A DNA stretch of 37,457 nt from Bacteroidota bacterium (lineage in GTDB: Bacteria; Bacteroidota; Bacteroidia; NS11-12g; UBA955). Below are positions 25,301 to 33,899 of the stretch, one piece after another. Below the pieces are notes generated by a model that saw nothing but the letters and a program-made list of their open reading frames with translations, was not told where the DNA came from and did no database searches. The stretch lies in NCBI GenBank assembly GCA_025354385.1, contig JANXMZ010000006.1, positions 1-37,457 on the forward strand, given 5' to 3'. Position numbers and translations under genes: made by a program. How positions within the stretch are numbered: position 1 is the first letter of the stretch; the number at the start of each line of letters is the position of its first letter.

Positions 25301-26000
25301 TATTGATGTAACCACTTTCTTCAAAATTGAATAATCCTTTTTTCGAAAATGGATTATTAGAATAAACACTACTAAATACAGGTTTTTTTGTCAATCCTGC
25401 AGAAGTAATTCTAAATGAATACATAGTATTTTGGTTAGCAGAAACAATTAACCAAATATCCGTGTCATTTGCATTTTTAGCATAGGTTAAATTTGAACTA
25501 GGAATAATATTTGAATCAACAACTGAGTCTTTGAAGATAACACTTCCTAATCCATTCTGTTTAGATAAATCCACCAACGCCATTTTTAATCCATTATTTG
25601 AATTGTTATCTGTTAAATAAACAGAATAGAAAACATAATAAAGGTTGTCATTATTGGGGATTGGAATTATTAAACAGTTTCTATTATGTGAACCAACGCT
25701 TGAACGATTAATGAATTGTAATCTACCGTTATCCATTATTGTATCAATTTTATTCCAAAGATCAAAACCATTGGTGTAAAATAACAATTGCCCATTACAA
25801 TCACTAATTGCGGTTGAATAAGATTCACTAATTCTTAATGGGTTTGACAAACTATCATTATTAATTCCAGTTTTAATGATTCTTGCAGACTTAGAATTAA
25901 AGTCAATTCCTTGCATCTTCCCAACAGGCCATACATTGCCAAATTGTCCAAAGAGATTAGCAAAATAGAAAACAGAAAATATGAAAATTATAGATTTCAA
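22374..26000 (-). CDS. Large PKD surface protein with T9SS type B (CHU_C) sorting domain
   Basis: The 1208-residue product starts at TTG 26000; an in-frame stop lies just upstream and no ATG is near, yet a normal signal peptide follows (KSIIFIFSVFYFANLFGQ). Residues 20-420 contain repeated strand patterns (DCNGQLLFYTNGFDLWN, PNNDNLYYVFYSVYL, DGKIYIFLLNKIYRINQP) like a beta-propeller. This N-terminal layout recurs in Bacteroidota CHU_C proteins. PKD units follow from about residue 440 (LVWYFGDGDS) to 1110. The last 86 residues (from FYFPNAMTINQDGLNE through NRWGQLIYST to SGTVTVLK) are the type B T9SS sorting domain. It is a predicted surface-exposed adhesin-like protein and island cargo. Confidence 0.85.
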   Translation of the reverse strand: MKSIIFIFSVFYFANLFGQFGNVWPVGKMQGIDFNSKSARIIKTGINNDSLSNPLRISESYSTAISDCNGQLLFYTNGFDLWNKIDTIMDNGRLQFINRSSVGSHNRNCLIIPIPNNDNLYYVFYSVYLTDNNSNNGLKMALVDLSKQNGLGSVIFKDSVVDSNIIPSSNLTYAKNANDTDIWLIVSANQNTMYSFRITSAGLTKKPVFSSVYSNNPFSKKGLFNFEESGYINMTLDFRKLVVTNITPQITINGNVLIYDFDRMTGKFSNEKTIVGYNEFKDEIVKCSAFSPNDSLIYFSLHPTLNNKGKYFSRILQYNRFSGSKGVVKSFLPPSGFTVDPVSFEYFAIKNAPDGKIYIFLLNKIYRINQPNKKGTACNINYWDSLNLMNYGNIQHANDLRIFALPNVYMPQLKLYFNSSTELNPCTDSTSLTYWGDTTYYKLVWYFGDGDSLVQVSPNIKNGMKIRHQYVKDGNYEVSLKSFHAVCNLKKVYADSIIVKRNPQKIIWQPLSPHHGCYSDTVLVALKNNLANKLNINWGDSQNDTISINDVSLDSIRHTYLTNSVFYRQIMLSSVNGCIIKWKDTVTGSFNPKPIQKLVLNGNSLLSSPLQFNSKILIQACEPEKISVSDTGGLVKQINVHWNNGDSTIAGYIVSNLILKNNISSPFTFGLNTIKTTNIYGCTQLDTFYSKIYAKPKAIFAFDFDSLCLRNNNFKIRNNVIYSGWSDSLKNNIDWGDGNTNNQISHNYLQSGIKPIQIITKGEFECSDTFKNIVVVIDPPKVDVSVLTPMQCFNSNNFEVKTTKNDKYNVNWGDKQRSTLVNKTASHHYLNSGIYSLIAEAENSFGCKDSIILTLNVVPHPKASFILKDSTSCLLNNKIDVTTNTLFSNMDSVSSTLYLGDGWYFKQKSGNFNQTYTYTQPKAYRIKLIVESTQGCLDSVEHSMDIFPSPYFSNSFNNSICLGDSIVLTDNWKSSDKLNKITWQIQSGVQYVKILNSGTDSTMFKYKPTNTGLFNISTTADNTYGCKSQGIATFNIFPHPIADFEFIKIESNLNEVNFQFKDKSTHATNWNWNFNLHGNNGSSFLQNPNYTFIDTGQATVTLRITDDNNCKDTITKKILAYPSFNFYFPNAMTINQDGLNESFGTNAPQFVRDFQLDIFNRWGQLIYSTKDKYENWQPDTEGVYVFKVYIKDLFLKQSNYSGTVTVLK

Positions 26001-26013
26001 ATTTTAATTAGTA

Positions 26014-26021
26014 CAAATATA
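26014..26021 (-). promoter_or_regulatory. Candidate -7 element upstream of the 1208-residue T9SS client
   Basis: TATATTTG on the minus strand matches TAnnTTTG exactly and ends 13 bases before the TTG start codon. A matching -33 box is not evident. Confidence 0.4.
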
Positions 26022-26044
26022 TGGAAAAATAAAATAAAACGCTA

Positions 26045-26079
26045 AAAATTAAGGCTGTACAAAATACAGCCTTAATTTT
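26045..26079 (-). terminator. Rho-independent terminator after the beta-helix T9SS client
   Basis: A perfect 15-bp stem (26045-26059 with 26065-26079, core AAGGCTGTA/TACAGCCTT) with a 5-nt loop lies 12 bp past the stop codon of the gene ending at 26091. It has T tracts on both sides, so it may work in both directions. Confidence 0.9.
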
Positions 26080-26090
26080 AACATTAGAAC

Positions 26091-29000
26091 TCAATTATTT
26101 ACTTTAATTAGTTTTTGAGTATATATTACCTCATTGTCACGCATTACTTGTAGGACATATAAACCATCTACCCACATTTCTGAGTCTATATTGAACACTT
26201 CGTTTTCGTTCAAGTTTGCAACTTTCTCGACCATTAGCTTACCAGTTACGTCAAATACTTTAATATTGAATGTACTTTGAAGTTGCAATCCGTTGAATTT
26301 TAATTGTAAATTGTTGTCAAATGGATTTGGAAATGATGATACAACAATTTTGTTTGAAATATCAATATTTGAAACACTGCTTGATGCATGTGAGCTTCGT
26401 TTATTCCCATTACATGTATTGGGTCCTCCAGTTGTTTGACTTAAGCATAATGTTGTATAGTTTGTTGAAGTATAAGTATTGCCATCCATAATTATATTGG
26501 GATTTGAAGCACTGTAACAATCGTCTGATGCCGATGAGTTGTTGAAATAGGTATGTCCATTATCAGCAACACAAACATTCCATTGATTGTTGTTAATGTA
26601 AGAATTGCCAGTTGCTAATCCCAAACTACCTTGATTATTATATTTTCCTGTTCCTACCCACCCGCATAAATTATAATTAAAACTATTGCAATTTACAGTA
26701 ACATATAGATTTTGTGTACTGCTATTTTGATAAGGGTATGATGATAATACTGGATTTTCTTTAGTAGCAGTTACCAAACCCCAATTACAATTTTCCATAC
26801 GATTTTTAGCAATATTACTATTTGTTACTGGTACAAGTGTATTTTGATAAAATGAAATACCTTCATCTGCATTTGTGATTAGATTCCTTTCGACATCGCT
26901 ACCTTTCGCATCAGTTAATAATAAACCTGTTTTAAACCATCCAAGTCTTGATGTATATAAATTCAATGGAGCTGACAATGAAAACCCAAACGTATTATTA
27001 GTTAAAGTCATTAAATTACCTTGTCTGATATTGATTCCTCTATCTAAGAAACCCTCATCATAATTATAACTAATATCCATTAATTCACAATTTTTTGCTT
27101 GTATTCCTTCAATCTTGTTTGTACTATTAGTATTAAAACAATTTAATTTATTGTTTATTAATGATACGCCCTTAGCATTTTCTAAATATAATAATGGATG
27201 ATTAACATAGGAATACCCAGGATAATCAGGGTGTGTACAACCAGCTGAACTTAAATTTAAATCACCGAAATCGCAAAATGATATAGTTGAAGTATTGGTT
27301 GTCAAACTTGATCCAAATCCAATATGTAAATTATTATTATCAAATTGGGATTGATTTGCATTTATGATACCTCCACTTTCAGAAGCAACACCAACAACTG
27401 CTCCTGAAATCGAACTACTGTTAATATTAATAGTACTACTTGTTGAACTGGAGATTAATCCATTCCATTGAGTACATCCAGTGATTGTGCAACCATTTAT
27501 ATTAAGTGTTCCACTAGTAACTATTATTTTCGAACAATTACTAACAACGATATTTAAATTAGTTAAATTTAAAGTCGCTGCTGCAGAGATAGTCCAATCA
27601 CCATTAATTTTAATTGTAGGGAGACCAGTAATGGTAGTTGTAGTTGTAAAAGTTTGGGATCCTGTATAACCACCATAATACCCTACTGCATTACAATCAT
27701 ATTTGAATTCAACTAAGTTGCTTTTCTCAAACCCACAACTTCCAAGTGCAACAAGATAGTATTTACCCGGTTTTGTAACAAGGAAACCTGCTGCAGTACT
27801 CTCCAATAAACCATTTCTGTACCACTTAAAACTTGTATAAGTTGGATAAGGGTTATAAACAAAACTTAAACTTTGTGGAGCATTTACATTAATATTAACA
27901 ACACCCGTATAATTTAAAGTAAGAGGTGGGGCATCAATAATATCTATTGTTGAGGATTCATCTGAACAATCATTAAAACTACCTGCAATATGATAAGTAG
28001 CCAAATATTTATATCGACCTTCATTCGCATCATCAACTAAATGCGTTTGACTATTTGTACCAACATTTGAATAAGTACCTGAAAAAGTTTGGGTTAATGA
28101 ATTATATGGATCCTTTTTCCATTGATAAGTTTGTGTCATTGTTAATGCTGATCCGCTTAAGGTAGCTGTTGCACCTTTACATAAGATATTATTGCCATTT
28201 GAAATTATGATGCTTGTATTTAGACGTTTAATACCAACCGTAGTTGTTGCAGATGTATTATAACATCCATTTCCATTGGTAATTCTAACAGCATAAGGTC
28301 GAGCATCAGGTAATGGCAAATTACCTACATCACTAATAGATGATGAGTAATAACCATTACCCATATCATTACCATTAAAAAACCAAGAATATGAAAAACC
28401 AGAAGATGGATTGGCATTAAGTGTATATGATTCACCAGCGCAAATTAAATTTGTATTATTATTGCTATTGGTAGGTATTGTAATAGTTGGTACGTTTGGC
28501 TTCGGATAAATTGTAATAGAACTTACTTTTGTATCATAACAACTATTTGAGGCAGTTGCTTTTAATTTTATAGAATAGTTACCAGCAGATGAATAAGTGT
28601 TTTGTGAGATAACATTTGTCGTTGTTAAATCATAAGTACCGTCATTATTCCAATCCCATAATCGAGAAGCAATTGTATTTCCTGCTAAGGATGAAATATC
28701 TGTGAAATCTATTGCCTGTCCTTCGCATCTTGTTGAACTAATAGTAAAATCAACATTTGGATTTGGTTTTACAGTTACAGAATTAGTCACATCTGCAAAA
28801 CAATTATGATTGCTTTCAGTTGTAGTTAATTTAACATTATAACTTCCGGCAGGATAATCAAATGATGGACTAGTCGTAGTTGATGTACTTCCTCCGTTTC
28901 CTAAATCCCAAAAATAGCTTAAGGTACCAGGTCCGGTAGAAGTATTGCTAAATTGAGTTAAATTGTCATTAATATCACAAACAGTTGTATTTGTGAAGCT

Positions 29001-31211
29001 ACTTACAGGAGCTTGCCAAATATCAATTAAACTAGAGACTTCATCAGACCAACAATTTTGACTAGATTTAACTTTTAAAGCTAGTTTTTGATTATTTCCT
29101 ACTTCAATCCAAGGTGTTGTTATGTTTGAAGATTGTAAAGTTGAGTATCTTAATGTATTTGATACAGGCGTATACACCCAGGAATATTCTGAATATGAAT
29201 TTGTAGAAAAACTAATTGGAGTGGCTGTATTTTCGCACATTTCGGTATTTGATAGTGTTATAGATGGAGTTGGTTTGGCATCAATGGTAACACTTTTAGT
29301 AATTGTTGAAATACATCCTGTAGTGGTATAAGTAAGTTTCAAAAGGGAAGTGTAGGTATTCGCACTATTAAATGTCCAAAAATAATGTTTATATGCAGGA
29401 GTTGGTGGAACATTTGAAGATGTATAGGTTGCATCAATTGAGCTATTCCCGTCAAAATCCCATTCAACTTTTTCAGGTAAGATATGGTATTGATGAGTCT
29501 GGTCTTGAAAATCAATTGATGATGCTTGGCAATTTCCTGTCACAGTAAATTGACTTATAAATGGATTAGGGTCTATTGAAATATTTTTTGTAATAAAAAT
29601 TGTTTCTCTTCCTGTTGAATTTGTTGCAGTCAATTTAACAGTAAAAATTCCATCTGTGTGATATTCGTGGGTAATCGAAGCTCCAAAAGTAGCGTTCTTA
29701 GTAAAACCATCACCAAAATCCCAAATATAGCTAAATGTTCCTTCTTTTCCTGATGGATTCGATGTTGTTGTATTAGTAAAATTTACTGTGTTATACGATC
29801 CACTTCCCCCGCCATCATCTTTCAAACAACTAGCTAAAGGCATTGAAAAATTAGGAATTGGTGTAGCATCAATTGTTATAGTCATTGGGGTTGGAGGAGA
29901 GGCACAAACTAAAGAAACTAGTCTAATAGTGCAAGTAACAGTATATTGTTGAGCCAATAAATAAGTATGTGAAAAAGGTAGAGTTGTAGATGTGATATAT
30001 GGAATTGAACCATCACCAAAATCCCAAACATATTCAATTGCCCCACCCGGACCACTATATGTTGGAGTGGTATTTGTAAAGGTGGCTGTACGTAGAGTAA
30101 TTAATGTTGTAAATGTTGGAATTGGAAGATCAATTAAAGCAATTCCGATAGATTGAGTATTTTTACATGTCGTTGTTAAATTAGTAACTTCTACTGTATA
30201 AGTCTTATTGGGACCACCTGTTGTGGTAGGTGTAGCAGAAACTACAGATCCCGTTGTAGATAAAAGCCCTCCCCCTGCTGTTGACGTCCAGGAATATGTA
30301 TTTGAGCCACTTGACGAGGCTGTTAATTGAATTGTTTCCCCCTTGCAAACTGGAGATTTATTAGAAGATATACTTATTGTGGGAAGGTCATAAACAGTAA
30401 TATCTTCTGTTTTTTCAATTGGACAGCCATTAGTTGTTTTACCCTTTACATTATAGGTCACTGTACCTGTACCGGTAGGAGTTATAGGCTGACGAACCCA
30501 TTGTCCTTTTACAACAGTACTTATTCCATCTCCTGAAATTTCTACCTCAGCTAGATCCCAATTATTACCTCTTGTTTCTATTCTAATTGGATTGTTTTTA
30601 CATATACTATATATAGAAGTTGTTGTTGAACCATTATAGTCTGTAAATTTCAGTCCTTGGTTGAGTGTTTGGTCACCAGTCCAATCAAAGGTTTTAGTCG
30701 AAGATGGGTTATGATTTATAACCGAAGTACTACAATCACTACTCTCTGTGCCTCCAGAAACCGTTGCTTCAAAAGTAATTGTGCACGATTGAGTTACTGA
30801 AATGTCTGAATATAGAATATCAAATGATGCACCTGTACCTGTTTGAGTTGCTCCACTAATTCCAATTTTATATTTCCATTTAAAAAGTGAATTACTAGGT
30901 TGACTCCCAGTACTACAATAATTAGCATTTGTAACAGTTGCAGAAACTGTAAATTTATCGCCTACACAAAAAAGCGCCGAACTTGCTCCAGTTGTGGAAA
31001 TATTAATTGCTAATGTTGAAGAAGCTGCTGTTCCAAATGAATTTTCATAGATTAGAAGAAAAAAAATGAATAAAAATAATCTACGTCTCAATTCTGAATA
31101 GGAGATATTAAAATATTTAAAACTTTTTGCGAGATTGTGTAACATAAAGTTACTTCGATTTGATTGGACTCCAAATTCTATTGGAATACAATTTTGTAAT
31201 TGTTTTGACAT
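26091..31211 (-). CDS. Very large PKD plus right-handed beta-helix protein with T9SS type A sorting domain
   Basis: With start ATG 31211 the product has 1706 residues. ATG 31145 (1684 residues) puts the basic SELRRR and hydrophobic LFLFIFFLLIY segment nearer the N-terminus and is an equally good start. After the signal come Ig/PKD units with recognisable cores: VWDFGDGS near residue 394, IWDFGDGF near 497, EWDFDGNSS near 584, FWDLGNGG near 767 and LWDWNNDG near 857. Residues about 1200-1600 show short repeated Asn/Ser/Thr-rich strands (LNINGCTITGC, ININSSSISG) typical of a right-handed parallel beta-helix. The C-terminal 85 residues (SSFPNPFDNNLQLKF to TQKLIKV) are the type A T9SS sorting domain. 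It is likely a surface protein that binds or modifies polysaccharide; no catalytic residues are identifiable. Confidence 0.85.
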   Translation of the reverse strand: MSKQLQNCIPIEFGVQSNRSNFMLHNLAKSFKYFNISYSELRRRLFLFIFFLLIYENSFGTAASSTLAINISTTGASSALFCVGDKFTVSATVTNANYCSTGSQPSNSLFKWKYKIGISGATQTGTGASFDILYSDISVTQSCTITFEATVSGGTESSDCSTSVINHNPSSTKTFDWTGDQTLNQGLKFTDYNGSTTTSIYSICKNNPIRIETRGNNWDLAEVEISGDGISTVVKGQWVRQPITPTGTGTVTYNVKGKTTNGCPIEKTEDITVYDLPTISISSNKSPVCKGETIQLTASSSGSNTYSWTSTAGGGLLSTTGSVVSATPTTTGGPNKTYTVEVTNLTTTCKNTQSIGIALIDLPIPTFTTLITLRTATFTNTTPTYSGPGGAIEYVWDFGDGSIPYITSTTLPFSHTYLLAQQYTVTCTIRLVSLVCASPPTPMTITIDATPIPNFSMPLASCLKDDGGGSGSYNTVNFTNTTTSNPSGKEGTFSYIWDFGDGFTKNATFGASITHEYHTDGIFTVKLTATNSTGRETIFITKNISIDPNPFISQFTVTGNCQASSIDFQDQTHQYHILPEKVEWDFDGNSSIDATYTSSNVPPTPAYKHYFWTFNSANTYTSLLKLTYTTTGCISTITKSVTIDAKPTPSITLSNTEMCENTATPISFSTNSYSEYSWVYTPVSNTLRYSTLQSSNITTPWIEVGNNQKLALKVKSSQNCWSDEVSSLIDIWQAPVSSFTNTTVCDINDNLTQFSNTSTGPGTLSYFWDLGNGGSTSTTTSPSFDYPAGSYNVKLTTTESNHNCFADVTNSVTVKPNPNVDFTISSTRCEGQAIDFTDISSLAGNTIASRLWDWNNDGTYDLTTTNVISQNTYSSAGNYSIKLKATASNSCYDTKVSSITIYPKPNVPTITIPTNSNNNTNLICAGESYTLNANPSSGFSYSWFFNGNDMGNGYYSSSISDVGNLPLPDARPYAVRITNGNGCYNTSATTTVGIKRLNTSIIISNGNNILCKGATATLSGSALTMTQTYQWKKDPYNSLTQTFSGTYSNVGTNSQTHLVDDANEGRYKYLATYHIAGSFNDCSDESSTIDIIDAPPLTLNYTGVVNINVNAPQSLSFVYNPYPTYTSFKWYRNGLLESTAAGFLVTKPGKYYLVALGSCGFEKSNLVEFKYDCNAVGYYGGYTGSQTFTTTTTITGLPTIKINGDWTISAAATLNLTNLNIVVSNCSKIIVTSGTLNINGCTITGCTQWNGLISSSTSSTININSSSISGAVVGVASESGGIINANQSQFDNNNLHIGFGSSLTTNTSTISFCDFGDLNLSSAGCTHPDYPGYSYVNHPLLYLENAKGVSLINNKLNCFNTNSTNKIEGIQAKNCELMDISYNYDEGFLDRGINIRQGNLMTLTNNTFGFSLSAPLNLYTSRLGWFKTGLLLTDAKGSDVERNLITNADEGISFYQNTLVPVTNSNIAKNRMENCNWGLVTATKENPVLSSYPYQNSSTQNLYVTVNCNSFNYNLCGWVGTGKYNNQGSLGLATGNSYINNNQWNVCVADNGHTYFNNSSASDDCYSASNPNIIMDGNTYTSTNYTTLCLSQTTGGPNTCNGNKRSSHASSSVSNIDISNKIVVSSFPNPFDNNLQLKFNGLQLQSTFNIKVFDVTGKLMVEKVANLNENEVFNIDSEMWVDGLYVLQVMRDNEVIYTQKLIKVNN

Positions 31212-31457
31212 ATATAAAATTTATTTAAAAAATTTCTCTTTTAAACTTAATTCACAAAACAATAAGCTGTAATTTTGTAATAGAAATAAAGTGTAGGCAA
31301 ATAGAGTACAATAATTTGAATAAATAAATAGTAATTAATAAACGTTTTTTTGAAAATTAAATACCTAATTTTTAAATACATATTCGTGCAAAATAAATAT
31401 TTAATTCGATTTGATAACACTAGTTTAGCTTTTTAAATATTAATAACAAATATTTGA
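31212..31457. other. AT-rich non-coding spacer
   Basis: This spacer separates the divergent beta-helix gene from a rightward, apparently frameshifted gene. It is extremely AT-rich. I see no RNA gene, repeat or confident promoter, though the promoter of the leftward gene must lie here. Confidence 0.4.
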
Positions 31458-31978
31458 GTGGTCTTAATCTTGGGAGGATATCAACAATATACAAAATTTT
31501 ACTCTCTTTTGGACGAATTTAAGGGAAGCCTACAGATATACTTAAATTTATTTTGGAATACAGCAACTATCTTGAACCGAAAGATATCTTAACAAGAGTG
31601 TTAGATTCTTTAGTAAACAACAATGGTGTTATCTTTAGAGATAGGAGAAAATACAACAATCTGAAGAAAAAAATGAAATTTATGGTGACAGGTGAAGATT
31701 TTGGTACCAGAATAATGATAAATCATTTTTTTGTTATCGGAAAAGTATACACACCCACCGAAATCCTTGAACTATTAAAAAAATGCTTCTTGCAATCAAA
31801 TATTGACTGGATAGTAAAAACGCCAGTTGAAGCGGTCAGACAGGCGAGACTGTTAATGGAGTTGAGTAGGATAAAAACTAAAAAAGGTGCCATTGGAGGA
31901 TTTCGTGTGAAAAGTATTAATTCAACCATAGAAAAAAGAGCTGTAGAAGCACCTGTTTTTGCGGAAAAAATGTTGTAA
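31458..31978 (+). pseudogene. Probable frameshifted gene of unknown family
   Basis: Positions 31553-31978 are open and protein-like (IFRDRRKYNNLKKKMKF, VRQARLLMELSRIKTKKGAIGGFRV) but have no ATG near the beginning; only a TTG at 31553 or a late ATG at about 31672 is available. Upstream, another frame from GTG 31458 reads LGGYQQYTKFYSLLDEFKG up to about 31525. Adding one G to the GGG run at 31523-31525 would join the two frames into ...DEFKGKPTDILKFILEY.... This suggests a one-base deletion, a sequencing error, or a chance match. The C-terminal two thirds is basic. The gene ends 170 bp before the HTH/polymerase-like pair and may once have belonged to it. Family unknown. Confidence 0.45.
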
Positions 31979-32077
31979 TTTTTATACGAATTATATGTCA
32001 ATAATTTTGCCATATATTTAAATCATAAAATTAACTGTTAAAATATGTTAAAACACTAAAAATAAATAAAATAGTTC

Positions 32078-32108
32078 TTGCTTTTCTCGATTTAAAGTTG
32101 TATATTTG
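32078..32108 (+). promoter_or_regulatory. Promoter of the HTH/polymerase-like operon
   Basis: TTG (32078-32080) and an exact TATATTTG (32101-32108) are 20 bp apart, matching the Bacteroidota TTTG / TAnnTTTG promoter. The leader to the ATG at 32149 is about 35 nt. Confidence 0.65.
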
Positions 32109-32148
32109 TTGGACCTTTTTTAGATATTAGAAAGGGTATAAAAACAAA

Positions 32149-32409
32149 ATGAAACATATGAATATAAACATTATAACACAGGCTGATTTAACAGCCTTCA
32201 AAACGGAGCTTTTAGAAGAGATTTCTAAAATGATGACTCCACAAACAGAAACTAAGGAATGGATGAGGTCGAGCGACATTATTAAAATGCTCAACATCTC
32301 CGCATCAACCCTGCAAACATTAAGAGCGACAGGAAAATTAAAGTACAAGAAGGTGAACGGAATGCTGTTTTACTCTATAAACGATGTGAAAGGGATGATG
32401 CATGAATAA
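32149..32409 (+). CDS. Helix-turn-helix DNA-binding protein (HTH_17/MerR-like, excisionase type)
   Basis: This small 86-residue protein has a polar N-terminal helix (ADLTAFKTELLEEISKMM) and then a winged-HTH of the HTH_17 type from about residue 38 to 84: WMRSSDIIKMLNISASTLQTLR, then GKLKYKKVNG and LFYSINDVKGMM. Such proteins are common in Bacteroidota mobile elements, where they act as excisionase-like or regulatory DNA binders. The start ATG 32149 follows a good promoter at normal distance. Its last 8 bases overlap the start of the next gene (ATGAATAA), implying translational coupling with the polymerase-like protein. It probably regulates, or recruits DNA for, that partner; this is inferred from the overlap. 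Confidence 0.82.
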   Translation: MKHMNINIITQADLTAFKTELLEEISKMMTPQTETKEWMRSSDIIKMLNISASTLQTLRATGKLKYKKVNGMLFYSINDVKGMMHE

Positions 32410-33847
32410 AAAGTACTCAATGATTCCTACCAATCTCGATTTGGGAAAACTACTTAAGGAAACTAATTCAACTCTTAAAATTGGTTATCTAACCTACATC
32501 GCTGGGTTGCTCAATTCTATCCCATCAAGAACAAAGGATTTGTATGATGATGGAAATGAATATATCCCTATCAACGCACAAGAATTAAGGAAGAAGGTAA
32601 ATAATTACAAGCCATATATCCAATTCTTATTTGATAACGATGTAATAAAAAGCAATCACCAATATATAGTTGGTGAAAGAGCAACAGGTTATCAATTTAC
32701 AGATAAGTATTTATTCGCTGACCAAGACTGGAAGGAAATTAATGGCTTCACTTTGCTTAAAAGCTTAAATAAAGTTGATCCCTTTCAAGTAAGAATGGCT
32801 AAAAAATATAGATACCTTAAAAGCTGTATGGATGATAATTTAAAAATAGATGCGAGCGCTGCACTTGATTATAACAATCAATTGTATCGCTTCAATAGCA
32901 GTGTGACGGATGAACAATATGTCTACAATAAATCTGGAAAGTTAGAGGGTAAAAAAACGATAAACGCACATTTGAAATTTAGATGCAATGAAATAGCTAT
33001 AAACGAAATTATTGACCAAAAATGGAGGTTTCATATCGATAAGAATGTAGGAAGATGCCATACGAATCTTACAAATTTAAAAAGTGATTTTAGACAGTTT
33101 ATAACTTATAATGGACAGCCTTTAGTTTCTGTGGATTTGAAAAATTCTCAACCCTTACTATCTGGCTTATTATTCAATCCAAAATTTTATTCAACAGAGA
33201 CGGAAAAAACAGAAATTTTAACTTTTGGGAAAGTTATGAAGGAAAGAAGGTCTATAAGTAATAAGAATTATAAAAAGATAAGAGAAATAAGTCTATACAT
33301 TATGATGCTTAATAATGAGTTTTCCATTGGTGGTAAAGGGTTTCAGGAGTATTTCGATTTTGTTCAGTCTGGTACTTTATATAAAGAATATCGGAAAGCT
33401 GTATTTGAAGCAACTGGTGAAGAAATTGAAAAAAAACAAATCAAAAAGGAATTTTTAAGAACAGCCTACAGTAAAAATGGATTTATTTCACAACCTTCTG
33501 CTGTATACAAAAGAATATTTAAAGATATGGCTCCCGAAGTTTTTGAAGTATTCAGGTTATTTAAAGTTGGTGACCATACCCTTTTACCCAGACTATTGCA
33601 ATGTATAGAATCTATTATATTCCTCGATTACATAGCTAAACGAATTAGAAGTGAATATAAAAGTATGAAAATATTTACAATTCATGATAGTATTGTATGT
33701 CCATTAGGTGAAGAAGATAAAGTAAAAGCCATAATGACTGAGGAAATAATTAAAGCTACTGAAATGTTGCCTGTATTTGAAGTTGAGCCGTGGATTCCGG
33801 GTATTAAAGAAAGTCCATTTTATCCAAATTTGAAAATAGCAATTTAA
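32402..33847 (+). CDS. Family A polymerase-like protein (palm domain), element-encoded
   Basis: I do not recognise a named family for this 481-residue protein. The second half shows, in the right order, the landmarks of the DNA polymerase A/single-subunit RNA polymerase palm. G217-R218 in GRCHTNLTNL resembles the TGRLSS..PNLQNIP motif. Motif A is VSVDLKNSQPLL with Asp245. A motif B-like helix has K344, K348 and Y356 (K-x7-Y spacing as in Pol I and T7 RNA polymerase, IKKEFLRTAYSKNG). Motif C is FTIHDSIV with His428-Asp429, followed by an acidic turn as in Pol I. The N-terminal 200 residues look like no known exonuclease; residues 50-110 could be a DNA-binding wing. It overlaps the HTH gene by 8 bp. 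It is plausibly a replication or nucleic-acid-synthesis protein of a mobile element. The motif assignment is by eye. Confidence 0.6.
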   Translation: MNKKYSMIPTNLDLGKLLKETNSTLKIGYLTYIAGLLNSIPSRTKDLYDDGNEYIPINAQELRKKVNNYKPYIQFLFDNDVIKSNHQYIVGERATGYQFTDKYLFADQDWKEINGFTLLKSLNKVDPFQVRMAKKYRYLKSCMDDNLKIDASAALDYNNQLYRFNSSVTDEQYVYNKSGKLEGKKTINAHLKFRCNEIAINEIIDQKWRFHIDKNVGRCHTNLTNLKSDFRQFITYNGQPLVSVDLKNSQPLLSGLLFNPKFYSTETEKTEILTFGKVMKERRSISNKNYKKIREISLYIMMLNNEFSIGGKGFQEYFDFVQSGTLYKEYRKAVFEATGEEIEKKQIKKEFLRTAYSKNGFISQPSAVYKRIFKDMAPEVFEVFRLFKVGDHTLLPRLLQCIESIIFLDYIAKRIRSEYKSMKIFTIHDSIVCPLGEEDKVKAIMTEEIIKATEMLPVFEVEPWIPGIKESPFYPNLKIAI

Positions 33848-33862
33848 AACTAAGGAAAAAAA

Positions 33863-33890
33863 AGCCACTATCCTTAAAAAGTTAGTGGCT
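33863..33890 (-). terminator. Rho-independent terminator of the minus-strand tRNA-like gene
   Basis: AGCCACTA (33863-33870) pairs perfectly with TAGTGGCT (33883-33890). On the minus strand the hairpin is followed by a run of T's (the plus-strand A tract before 33863). It lies 10 bases beyond the 3' end of the tRNA-like sequence, the usual arrangement for a transcribed tRNA. It can also fold at the 3' end of the polymerase-like mRNA. Confidence 0.75.
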
Positions 33891-33899
33891 ATTACATTG

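Noticed and set aside
32402..33847. Reverse transcriptase or retron assignment for the polymerase-like protein
   Set aside because: There is no YxDD motif; the HDS and D-x3-S motifs point to the family A/single-subunit RNA polymerase palm instead.
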